Source: Edolisoma coerulescens (lineage: Eukaryota; Chordata; Aves; Passeriformes; Campephagidae). From it: a DNA stretch of 64,000 bases. Location of the stretch: NCBI GenBank assembly GCA_013397115.1, contig VWZW01000853.1, forward strand, positions 406,429 to 470,428. Direction: 5' to 3'. The notes under the pieces were generated by a model. It worked only from the letters and a program-made list of their open reading frames with translations. It did not search any database and was not told where the DNA came from. The translations under genes and the position numbers were made by a program. Position 1 is the stretch's first letter; the number at the start of each line of letters is the position of its first letter. Positions 12,801 to 25,070 of the stretch are shown here, piece after piece.

Positions 12801-15800
12801 ATAGCCTTCCCTCCTATGCTTAGATAAAGCTGCAAAAGCTGTAACATCATATTAAGGCTATTAGCTCCAGAAGATTTTTTGAAGGTTTTTGTATCAGGGA
12901 GGATGCAGCATGGGTCTGCATGAGGAAGGGTCCACAGAGAAGCTCCTGGGCTGCAGCACTGCTGAGGGCACAGGAGAAGGGATGGAGCTGCTGCCTGGGG
13001 GCACAGAGATGCAGTTGCCTGGTGCCCAGCTCTGACTGGGTAAGATGCATAAGCTGCTGTCTCCAAAGGGAACTTCTCCTTAGCCTTCCAGGTCTGACCT
13101 GCACACACTTTATGAGCAGAATTATTGCAGCTGAAAGTATGATTTTTTATATATTCTTTCGTTGGTTTGTTTGGTTTTTTAAAATGTAGGTAATTACTGT
13201 AGTCCTGGCAGCTATTTTTCTTTAAGTGCCATTTTAAACTTCAGTTACACCAGGTAAAACTCAAGTGCTGACATACTTGTCCCAGTATGAAGCTATCTGA
13301 TACTAACTTAGGTATCTTCTGGTCTTGAATAGCTGTAACAACACAGGCACTTTTCCATTAACACAAGCGGTGACTGGGTCACTTGAACTGTTATCAGTGT
13401 AGTTAAAGTGGGACAACTCTTGTGTCTCAATAAACACTGAGAAGCTGGCTCTGTCTGTGACTGCTGCTCTTCTCATCAGGAGAGAGACTGGCTTGACACA
13501 GCCTCCCGAAAAAACCTGTACTGTAAAGATGCAGGGGAGCTCTATGTAAATTACAGCTAAACCAACCTATTCTCTCATCTGTGAATGCTGGCTGGCTAAT
13601 TTCATAAGAAATAAATGGCTGCAGTGAGGGCAAATCTATCATGTAAAGCAAAGAGTCTTGCCTAGGAAAATATCAAGTTCATCTATGAAGCTGATTTCTC
13701 CTTCATTTAAATTATGAGGACTATCTTCTATGCTCAAGTTACTAGTGACTGAAAATCCTGAAAAAACATTGCATTAGGCATGCTAACAGCAATAACCTGC
13801 TCATTTTTGAGTAGAGTACAACGAAGTGGTTAGGATGACTTCAAATACTCTTCAAATGGCTGGATTATTTTAAGCCATAAATTCAAAATCTTCTGGGATC
13901 ACAACAGTTGCATCTCTGAGCTGTGTTACTGCTTGATAGCAGCAGGGAAACACTGCAGACAGATGATAAAGCAGTTTGATGTGAGCTCTTGTGAATGACA
14001 CCATGGAAGAAATCTGTCCCATGAGACCTGAGGAATCCCAACCATGAAGAAGAGTAATTGCGGTCAGATAAAAATGGCAGCTTGCGTAGCACATCACCTT
14101 GCTATCTGAATAAATATAATTGAGCACATTTACTTGGACCAAGGGAGCTTTCTGTATGCAGAATTTCTAATCATCATGGGAAACGATTGCACAATTTAAG
14201 TAATAAATATACAGTCCTTTTTTTAAATTCAATTTGTATTGAAGAAACATTACAGTTGAGGGGAACTTAGCTGTTGAGGTAGCCCAAGCAGCAGACTCTC
14301 TGTATATTATGTATTTCCATGGATTTATGCAGTTGCATGTATATGTACATATATATTTATATATATGCATACATATAGCCATACGTAAGTGCACATACAT
14401 AGTCAGCAGTCTGTTTGCAGATTGCCTGCATCTACTGCCTTTTGAGCCACAAAAGTCAAGTGTCCCTAGATCCAAAGAGTTCCTATTCAAATAGCAGCGC
14501 TCAAGGCAACAGGATGGTCACATTGCAGAAGAACCACCTCCCTCCAATTCCTCTGCCAAAAGGTGGGATTTAGAGACTGTCACAGTTCAGAACAGGAAAA
14601 CGAGAAGCTCCGATGTTAAGCCTGGAGTGGGCTTTGGTGGCTGCTTGCACACATTGGGCTGCGGCCATCAGGTGACATGCTGCGCCCAAGTTGCACCTTA
14701 CTGGCCACGGGTGCAGAGGTCTGATTCTCCAGTCCTTTCCCCCCGCTCCAATCCCAGCCTGTTCTCTCATTTCCCCAGCTCTGCTGGTTGCTGAACCCAC
14801 CCCAGAGCCAATTCATTTCACTAACCCTGCTCAAAACACTCAAGCTGTCATCACACAGCAGGGCTGCATTCCTGCTCTCCTCATAGTGGCCCTAGCACTC
14901 GTTGGAGCTGCTCTGAGCCACCCCAGCATTGCAAAAAAACTAACAGGACAACAAAGATCTTCTCCTGAGTATGCACATTGAACTGCAGCAACCCCAGGGC
15001 TGCAGTACAGCACTGGGGATGGAGGGCAGGAGGCAAGACCCTTGGAGTCAGCAGCTGGGTGGGCTGAGGGCTGATTTGGCGACACAGCCAGTCTGGTTTA
15101 AGGTGGTTCATTTTATGCCAGGTTGATGACCGACTGGCAGAAAATGGAGAAAAAAATAAGAAAACTGATCTGCCTCACAAAAAGAACTCAGTGAGTGTCA
15201 GCAGTGCGACATGGGGTGGAGTGGGGAGACCAGGAAAGGAAAAGAGGGAAAGAAGAACATGGAGTGAGGAAGGATTTTGGCTTTTGTCAGAGGTGGTTAG
15301 ATTGACTCAGTGTATCATGCTGCTCTGCTCATTAAAATGAAGCTGGTCACCCAGAAAACCTTCCCTACCCAAGGGAGGCTGGACTCCTGTTCTTCCCTGT
15401 GTGCGTGGCTGGAGGGCTGTCCAAGGAATGGTATGGGAAGAAGCAGGTGGAGGGAAGGATGGCCAGGGGGAGTTTCTGTTGTGAAACCTCAGCCTGAGTG
15501 TTAAAACCCACGGCCCTCACACTATAAGATGGCTTAGAGAACTAAGAGGCAATTTTTTTAATTTCCAGAAAATTGTTTTATAAAAACAGTCCCTGTGCAA
15601 TGTAGTAACTGGTTGGACTCCCACAAATAGGCAGCAGAATGGGCTGCAGGCTGTGGGGTGCAATAGTCCTGACTTATGGTAAGATTGCGCACCAGCCACA
15701 CTGCCCCTTCAGCCACCCAGGAACACAGGAAAGAAAGGATGTGTCACGGGGTCACCCTGTATGATCAGCAGAGGAGGAAGGGAACTACCTGTGCAGGGAG

Positions 15801-18800
15801 ATACATCCTGTCCAGAAAGCATGCGTAGGAAGAAAGACTTGGACCTAAATTTAAGAGCATAATAAAGTTAAGTTATTGATATGCATGCACCTAGCTCTCC
15901 TCTGGCAGCCCAGAAGCACACCTTTGTCTGTGTAACTTACATCACATTTGTATCCATCACTTTGGAGATCCACACTGATCATTCAAGCCCCTGCTCTACC
16001 AACCATCCTCATTACTGTGTTCTCCATCCTTTACCTTAATTGACTCTCGATTCGTCTGAGGAGGAGGGAGAGGAGGAGGAAGATGTGACTATTAAAAAGC
16101 ACCAGCAAGGATCCTCTCAAAAATACTCACATTAAATGTTCAGCTTTGCTGGTAAAGTGACTGAATTCACTGGGTAATAAACCAGTTTTCCCCTTAGAAT
16201 TAATGAAACAGAGGAGGATGTGTCAGGGACTTCAGAAATATACCTTACATACACAAGAACAGAGTAATATTATGTAAAGGATGAAGATGCTGGAGCAGGA
16301 TTGTCCAGATCATCACCTGAGGAGGACACAGGCAGTTCGCTGTCTTGGCTGCTTTATCCATGAGAATGAACACCCAGCATACATCTTTTACTGTGAGTGT
16401 TTTCGGTGCCTCTTTCTGAACGGCCACATTCAGCATCATCTTCCTCAGATGAATCAAGATCAGTCAAGTCAATGCAGCGTGAAGGGCAGAACTGGAGGAT
16501 AATGCTTGAGTGCTCTGTCTCTAAACGAAGCAGCCAAGATCATTTCCAACACTTACCTGCTCATTAATTCTGACGAGAAAAACTGCTTCCCTATCCATTG
16601 CCTGGCTAGTGCTCCTGCTTTTCAGGAACATATTCTCAGTGGGAAGGAGGGTATGGCTGTGTATTTCTTCTGACTAGCCAAAGTAAGGGCTGAAGGTGCT
16701 TCACAGCTCTCTCAAAGCCCATTATTTCAGTTCACCAAATGTTGCTTTATGGAGAACAGGAAAACCCAAATGCACTCCAAACTGGAGCTTTATATTTGAA
16801 GGCGTCTGTGCAGTGGGGGAGCCAGGCCTGTTCAGGGGACTTTGGCAGGTTGGATACAAAGCAACATCGCAGTCAGATGTTTTTAGAGAGGGTTATGGAC
16901 CTTGCCAGACATACTGGACACTCCCATTTTAGAGGTTGCTAGCAATGCAATGGTCAGAGTAGGCTGTTGTAAAATCATTCCCAAAGATATCTTGCAGGTC
17001 TGATTTACACCATGGCTTTGCTAGTCAGCAGTAGGAAGCTACACCCTGTTCTCACCAACTATCACCGTTTGGACTTGTGATAAATCAGACAGAGACAAAG
17101 AACAGAATAGTTTTATAACAGAACATTAGTTTCTGTTTGGATTGCTTCTTTTGAAAACTCACAGCTTAGGATGCACTGTAAACAGTGACCAGGGAACACA
17201 GAACATGGCCAAGCTCTGGCTGAATCAAGCCAGCATTGCTGGAGCAATGGTAGACGTACATGCCTTTCTCTGCATCTCCTCCTCGGAGAGCTGGGAACTG
17301 TCAAAATCAAGAATAAATTGAAAACAGGGATGGCTCAGCTTTATCATGGTATCAGCTAGATTTCCTCAGAGTATGTTTCGATAATAGCACTAAAGAAAAT
17401 AGAAGCTAGTTTAGAGTAGAGCTGCTCTTACCTGTGTCATTCAACTGCTGGAAAAGCAGCACCAGGTAATTTTCAGGGAAAACTCATTGCATATAACTAT
17501 GTGAGGGAGGAAAACAGCTACAAATGAGGACTAGGAGGAAAACAACAGCAATACAGTCACAGCCAGGAACGCAAAGGGAACTGACACTCGTGTGGATGCA
17601 GAATAATGAGCTTTGTGGAGCTATGACTGACAGTGGGGCTTATCAGCAGCCCAAAATGGCAGGGATACTCCTCCAGAAAATGATATTGCAAATGAAGTGG
17701 AAGAATGAAAATTTATGACAGTGACTCTGACAAGCTCCAAGGAAAGCAAATTCTTCAGCAAGTGCTTCAGCAGGCCCGTAAACAGCAGTGACACTGGCTG
17801 CAGATTCTCTCCTGAGGGCAGCTCAGTCCAGCAGCCACAGAGAGAAGGAGCAGTGAGAACAGAGCTCAGTCCTGACAGAGATTTCTGCATGCTGCAGACA
17901 ACTGAAAACCTTCAAAGAAGGACCATTATTTATACACAGCACTTACATTAAAACCTGTGAAACCTGTGCCCTCTTATGTGCCATCCTCTTTTTAATCTGT
18001 CAGTCTTCTCTGGCTTTATGGCACCATCCAGTAACACCCCAGTTGTCAAACTTTTGTTTGACTCAGACTGTTTGTCAGACTCACACTTCTTTAAAACCCA
18101 GGGTTCAACAACTGGGACCAACAGCCAACTGCCCTGTAGGGTTTGGGAAGTGCTTGAGGTGTTTTCCGACTTCACTTTCTGCTGGGACAAGGTTTCACTG
18201 GACATCCCTGAGCCTGAGTTCACCTGCAGAGACATCACAGAGTTTGGATTTTCTTGCTGAAGGTACCTCCTTGCCAGTGGGGACTGCAGTTTAAAGAAGT
18301 GGTGGGTGGGGGAGGAGGAGGCCAGCTGAGTCCACAGCCCATCTGCCTGTACAGGGCTGATGGTTTGTCAGGGTTTATCACAGCCCCAGACATCATTAGC
18401 CTCCTTAGGATTTTTATGCAACAGAAAAGAGAGACAGTCAAGAAATAAGGACCCTCTTCTGTCTTCCCTAAGAGCAGAGGGAAAAGGCTGCTCCAGGGCT
18501 CCCCGCAAGCATCTGTTATACAAGCTCCCCCAGGGCAGGCCACCTGTCAGCCTCCTTCACCATGGACATTTCCATTTGGACACTGCCCTTTGCACTTGGC
18601 TTTGCTTTGTAGTGAGACTATGTGGACTCTGAAGCAATTGAAAGAAAAAAAAAATTTAAAACTATGATGTATCTGCTCTTCTGTGAAGAACACATTTATA
18701 ATTGAGTCCTATAGACAGGGTTGGAGGACTGAAATGGGATTTTCTCCCACTCCTGTTTCATTACTTTCTTTTCCCCTCAGCCCATACTTGTTTCACAATG

Positions 18801-19739
18801 CTTTCCTGCACTAACCTCAGAGATGAACATGTTTTCATTTCAGGCACTTGACCTATTGTCCTTGGGTATTGTATTTAACCAAACTCAGCTCTAAGCCCCT
18901 AAGAATGAATGGATTACTATCTCTCTATGAATTTTGTAAAAATGCTGAAGGAAATGTCAGCTTCACAGTTTCCAGGGTTTATGTTTAAGGAAAAAGGATC
19001 ACTGTGCCAAGCAGTGAATTACCAGCCCCTAGCTCCTGAAAATGAGACTGATGCAAATCTTTCTCAAACATCTGAGCGAAACTGGGATTAAAACTGTACT
19101 GCTTTGTTTGCCCTGATATCCTCTGCCTCCCTGTCCCAGGAGAGGCCGTGCTCATGCAGTCACCCTCACTTGGGGCTCATCGTCACAGCTGGGCACCCCC
19201 AGGGGTGCTCCCCACACTGGCAGTGTCCTCCCTCAAAGGGAGACAAAGGTCTCACTGCCATCCAGCTGGAACACTCACAGCCTGCATGGGGAGAGCCCCC
19301 CTTGTATTTCCTCTGGTGAACCCTGGTAAGGCTTTAATTGAACAGCACAAGCCTCTGGCTCCGGAGCTGCTGGAGCCTGTTTTCCCCAGGCTTGGCACCA
19401 CCTTCTTGGGTTACCTGTGACAAGGTGAGGCAGCTGCAATTAGGGCAGCTCTAAGAGCAAGACCCCCATGGGCTGTGTGGGAATCAGCCAGGCTTCTGAG
19501 ATACCCTGTGCCCCTGTGGCTTCTCTGATATCTAATAATGCAGGTCAGCTCACCTACCTGTGCTTCTGGGGGGAGCACATGGGGTGCATGGCTGCTGCTT
19601 TCATGACACAGGTGAGTACTTGAGATATTTAAGATTTCTATTCCCATATAAAACTTGGCTGAAACCAGCCAAAAGGAATTAGGAATCCAAGAGATTCAAA
19701 AGACAACTAATATTTTATGGTGTGCCTCTTGGGGATGGT
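9881..19739. other. Non-coding DNA
   Basis: No exon recognised. It contains an A run near 12530-12543 and a TA/TG/CA-rich microsatellite-like stretch at 14335-14400. Open frames up to 136 codons are isolated, overlap on opposite strands, and show no family signature. Confidence 0.55.
14335..14400. repeat. TA/TG/CA-rich low-complexity tract
   Basis: An imperfect alternation of pyrimidine and purine, such as catatatatttatatatatg, of microsatellite character. Confidence 0.75.
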
Positions 19740-19818
19740 GCTGTGCAGGGCCAGGAGCTGGACGCAATGACCCCTGTGGGTCCCTTCCAACTCAGCCTAT
19801 TCTGTGATTCTGTGATTC
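19740..19818 (+). mobile_element. CR1 LINE 3' tail
   Basis: It reads gctgtgcagggccaggagct, ggacgcaatgacccctgtgg, gtcccttccaactcagccta and then ends in attctgtgattctgtgattc, the direct octamer repeats that mark the CR1 3' end. It is a short 5'-truncated insertion. Confidence 0.88.
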
Positions 19819-22800
19819 GCTTCCATCTGAAAAGAAAGCCTCAGCCCAAGATTCCTTCACTCCATCTCACCTGGTAGGCCTGATCCTTTGCCACGCTGAG
19901 TGCGGCCTCATCATTTACACCCCAAAGTATGTGTAGATGTGTTGTCACAGCTCCTCACAGGCACTCTTCTCACTGACCGCATCTCCACTTCAGACACCTG
20001 GAAAGGGTGCTGGTACCTCGTGGAGTTAATGGCCACTTTTCCTGGGAAGAAAGAAGGTGGAATAGAACCATACCAGGAGAGTGTGCTGATACAAGAACAG
20101 CATGGGAAAATATAGTATGGATGGGAAAGAAAAGGAAAAAAAAAAAGAATGAGAGAATATGAAACAAAACTAGAAGGAAAGTGTAGGATGAGGTAAAATA
20201 ACTCCACTATTAATCTGATGCAAATTTACTTGCATCATTCAGTTAGAGACCACAGTGCACACGCCAGGAAAAAAAGGTGTGTATATATTGTTCAGGTATT
20301 CCTCCCCAAGGATTAACCATTTTCTGGGAGGAATACTGTTTGTTTCATTTCCAATAAGGAGAGCATTTGTACTTATGAAAAGAATCTCAGGGCAGGAGAT
20401 GAGAGGACACCTGGCAGTGGTCCTTATCCCTTAAGTGGTCTCCAAGCTAGAAATCAGATTTGAAGTAAATAAACAAACCTGAGCAGGAGCATGCTCATCT
20501 AGATGCTCTTAAAAATGAGCAGTATGCATAGCTCCTAATTACAGTGACATCTGCTTTGTCCTTAGTGAGTGACAACTGAGAAAGTCTCTTCCCAAAAACA
20601 CTTTTGACATTATTGACATAATCAGAAGTCATCCCAATATATGCAGGCAATTTGTGATAACCACATTTCAACTAAGAAGTAAATCTACCACACTGTCAAT
20701 ATTCATCTGGAGAGTATGAATCTTTGAGTCATATTTAAATGAGTTTCCTTAATTAAACTGACAATGAAGTCAGTTCATGTTTATGAAAGTGCACCTCTTC
20801 CTCTATGATCACAGGTTAAAGATTCTCTGGAACTTTCTCTCCTTTCTTTATTAAGAGCTTGTCTAGTTGAACCAAGTTTGGCTTTCTGCAGGCTTGTGCC
20901 TATCATCATATCCACGTGTTTTGGATGCTCACAGAAAAAGAACTCATGCTTTTAAAAGCTGCAGCACTGCTGAGTCTGATGTAGGTAGGGGCAGGTATGA
21001 GTCTTGCCCTGCATAGATGGGCTGCTGCCTGTGAGGATATGATAAAACATTGCATGCAACTGTACAGACCTACATTTAGATTCGCTTCTACATTTCAAAA
21101 CCACATATAAAATTATATATAAAAAGATAAAGCCATGTATGAAAAGATAATATTACTGTTAGGGTAGAACTTTGTAGCATTCATAAAAAGGGGCAACTCA
21201 TCAAATGGCTGTGCAGCTGCACTTGGTTTCCATTTTCAAAATACGGTGTTAATTAGCAAGAAACTATCTGATAACCAAATAAAAATGCAAGAACAGTTGC
21301 CTAAATCTGTAAATGCAGGACTTCCCTGCACAGATTTATTAAATTGAAAGTATGAATAATGCTATCTGAGCTAATAGTTGTTTCTGCAGGGATCTAGGGT
21401 ATTTTTAATGTGTCCGAGATGTTAGCTCTCTGGCTAAACTGGTCTTACATACTCAGCTCAGCCTGCCTTGAGCCTGGATGATTTAAAAAGAACTATAACC
21501 TAGGATGGAATTGCAAGTCAGATCTAGGGCATCTGTGCCTGAGGTATTGTTACATTGTCTACAAGCATCATTCAATCTCCCTTTGCTGTCTGCATTCGGT
21601 CCTTGTAAATAAAGTAAATACTGCCTCCAGCTTAGGCTCCGCTTTTTCAATTGCCAGTCTCAAAGCTGACAACAAATAAGAGGTATGCATTATCAACAAG
21701 AGTTTGCTGAAATCTTGATGGAGCTATTCAAAGCAATTTTTATGTGAGAGACTGTGTTTGAGATAGGAACCTGCCATGTCAAAGGGCAGGCTACTCTTTC
21801 TCCACCTGACACAAATCTCTCTGTTAACATTTCAATAAATGCTCCTCAGTAGCCTCCTGGGAAAGGATCAGGGTCCAGGACAACATCTTTTTTAGGGATT
21901 GTAGGAAAGAGTGCATTTTAACTAAGTAATAGAGTTTTCTTTCAATTCTGAAGATGAGTCTGGAGTGGTTCATGCCCTGAGTACGTAATCATCTCTAGCT
22001 TTACATTTCCTGGTGGATTTCTCTCTTTGCACAGACTTGCATCTATTTTGAAATAATTGCCATCTCCTTTTCCTGTCCTTGAAAACTAGCTCTTGCGTAA
22101 GCTACTGTCAAATTCTATCTTCCCTCCATACAGTGTGTCATGTTGTGATTTTCTTAAACCAGCTGAGAGGCATTAGACACTGTTCACAGGTGATAAGGAG
22201 CCTATTTCAAAGCTTTGTCAATTTAATTTTTACTTGTTAATTAGAATCAAAACTTTAATAAAATGTCAGCTAAGCTGAAAACGTTGATGGAGGGGGATAT
22301 TCCGTTTGTTGAGTTGTTGGGGAATTCCTAACTGTGGCTAGGCAGCTAACCGTAGATAGGAGGGCATGGCTGACATCCCAGGTCAAAAATACATCCCGGT
22401 ATGAGCTGCAGAATGCCCACAGGTACCTGAGCTGCTCTGCGGGGACTTTCGGGATCTTCCAAACCGTAACCAGTCAGCAGAGGGCAACACAGTCACAAAA
22501 ACAGAGAAAAGCTTCACAGGCTCTTCACAAATGCGTAACCCAAACCCTCAGCTCACTCTGCTAACGTGAGCAGGATCAGGTTCCAGCCTATTGCAGCCAA
22601 GGATGAAACATTTTGTACAAAACCTTCTTTCCCCCAAATACAGCTGATAAGCAAATGAAAGGACACCTAATAAGTAAACCCACTACAGTTGTCAATATCA
22701 CAGTAGAATAATTCAGAATTTCTATGTGATAGCCAAGGAATAACTGACTACAGCAAAACCTGTGAGCTGGGTATGCACATTTTAAGTGTAAGTTCAGCAT

Positions 22801-23394
22801 GGGGGTACAGGACAGACTGTAAGCTGGAGAGATAAACAAATGGAAATTCTGGTGTGACCTTAAAAAGAAAGTTGTCAGAAAGAGTTTTTCACTCTTGATG
22901 GCAATGGTAAAAATACTGCACCAGACCCTGAGGGTCCAAAATTTAGCACAATATGCTCTACACCTATGTGGTACCCTGGCATCCAAGGGGCAGTAGTACA
23001 GAGGGGCTCAGTCCCACTCTGCACCTAGGTTTTCCTTTATGGAGGGTGGAGTTTGTGTCAGGCTGGGGTCGAGGTGAGACAGACACATGCAAAATGAGGA
23101 AGCTCAACAGAGCTGCAACAGAAACAACAAACAGGAAACATGGCAGGACAGAGGCATCCACTGGAGATTTCTGACCCTTTTTTTAAAATAGTCACTGCCT
23201 GTGTGCCAAGACTCTGAGAATATGAAAACCATAACAGCTTGGATCAAATATCAGTTATGCTCTTCTGACAATGACCAGAAGTAGATACCTAGAGAAATGT
23301 TTAAGCAAGGAAATGCCTGTAGAGATACTGCCCAGAACATCCTGCCAACCAGTCACAACCTGCAGGGCAGAGACTGGCTGGACCATATGGGCTG
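19819..23394. other. Non-coding, AT-rich DNA
   Basis: No exon or repeat recognised beyond an A run near 20136-20147. The stretch at about 20.2-22.3 kb is unusually short of open frames. Confidence 0.55.
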
Positions 23395-23790
23395 TGTTTG
23401 TGTTTACCAGCCCTTCACTGATTTCTCTGATGAGTCTTTAAATGAATGAAGACATTTATCACCCTCTAATTCCTGTGGCAAGGAGTTCACAGAGCCCATA
23501 GACTTTTGAACAATCACCTTCGGTTGTGCCCTGAAACTTCTTACCCACTGGTTTCTCTCATGTGCTTGCACTGGAAGGGGTGCTGAAAATTGTCTCCTGT
23601 TCCCCATTGCCCCAGCGCTCAGAGGCTGCCTTCCTCTCTCCATGGTCACCTCTTTTCCAGCTAGAAGAACTCTACTGTTTATTACTTGTAGGGAAGAAGC
23701 TCCATTCCTTTGACCACTTTTGACATCCTGTTTTGAACATTTTCCAGTCCTAATCCAACTCTTTTGAGACACAGTTGAACTTTCCACTTC
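23395..23790 (-). mobile_element. Ancient CR1/L3-type LINE fragment, antisense
   Basis: Read on the + strand it follows the complement of old amniote CR1 elements in order: attcctgtggcaaggagttc (23470s), aaacttcttacccactggtt (23530s), then cctttgaccacttttgacat (23710s), ttttgaacattttccagtcc and taatccaactcttttgagac. The sense strand of the LINE is therefore -. The match is diverged but long (about 390 bases), so the call is fairly firm. A 127-codon open frame on the - strand over it is a by-product. Confidence 0.72.
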
Positions 23791-24749
23791 TATATTGCAG
23801 GGAATGACTGTGAACTGTACTAAAATGACAACTATAATTGAAGATTACTAAGGTACAACAGTATTCAGCTGCCTATCTGCCTTGCCACAACACAGCAGAG
23901 ATGTACAATAAACACTGCTATAACTCAAACAAATGACACGTCAAATGAAACTAATGAAAATCAGAGGATGATGAAAATCATTCCTTCTTCTTTACTCCCC
24001 GCCCTAGAGAGGAAAACCCTCACAAATGATTGCCTCCTTCCAATTCTGCAACACCGCATCCCGTATCTTATTCTAATGGCATCTGTTCTGATCTCCCATA
24101 GTCAGAGTGGCAGTTTCAGGTTTCCAAGCCAAGCACAGCTTTCTTTTCTCATCATGAATTCTGCCTTTCCAGCATAACAGACATAATGTGGTTGCTATGG
24201 AATTGAGTTTGCCTTTTGCTGTTAGAAGATGATGGGATTTCTCATCTAGCAGCATGTTGTTCCATGGTCAGGGCCTCGAAGGGCCTCCAGCATCTGGCAC
24301 ACCAGAGGTAGCTGATGTTCCTCTTCCAGGTCTTTATGATCCAGTTTGCATTTTCCATACATGTTCTTTCCAAACAACCACTCACTGTTTTATTTTTTTA
24401 ATTTCTCTTTATGAAGCACAGTCGGCCACTAAGGATTCTTGAACAGAATTTTCCATTTTTGGAATGGGGAAAAGCACAAATGTGAAATTTGTAACTTTGG
24501 TTGTTACGCATCTACTCCTTTTGACTGCAAGAATTTAGGCAAACCCTGAGGCAACCTTTAGGTTTGCTACATCTCCCCTACAACCCGGGACACAGCAAGT
24601 CTGCTGCAATACGGAGACAACTTTTTGCACCGGAGTAGGAGGGGTTCATGTTGCTGCAGGTGGGTAGATATTCCACAGGTTGCTCTCTTAGATCAATACT
24701 ACCAGCCAGGATTATTTGGCATCCAGGAATAATGTCTCCCTGTGGCTGA

Positions 24750-25070
24750 ATGTATTGCCAACACACACCGCACGCGGAGACACGAGGGGCTCACACAGTT
24801 TGCCTGAGCCAGAGCCGTGCTGCAGAACACGGACACACGGGTCCAGCCCCTGAGCGCCTGGAGGAAGTGAAAGTCTCTCCTCCAGGCACGGAAGGTGTCC
24901 ATTCTTCTCCCAGATAAGGAGCGGGCTGCACAGGCGCTGCGGCCCGGCGGGGATGCAGGCAGGCCGTGTCTGCAGGCAGGCAGCTGTGCTCTGCTCCACA
25001 CGTACCGGGAGGCCGGAGGAAGGATTTCCTCTGCTTGCTCCCAGCCCCTGCACGCAGCCCGAGGATGAAT
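24750..25070. promoter_or_regulatory. Small GC-rich, CpG-enriched patch
   Basis: A 320-base stretch with clear CG enrichment (for example cgcacgcggagacacgaggg and gcgctgcggcccggcggggatg) inside otherwise AT-rich DNA. Open frames exist on both strands but none resembles a known protein. It could be an orphan CpG island, an alternative first exon or an enhancer. Confidence 0.4.

Noticed and set aside
13241..13300. Possible ancient repeat (cttcagttacaccaggtaaa)
   Set aside because: It resembles the 'agttacaccagtgtaaa' theme of old amniote repeats, but the match is too short to call.
23404..23787. 127-codon open frame on the - strand
   Set aside because: It lies over an ancient CR1/L3-type fragment and shows no reverse transcriptase motif, only leftover frame.
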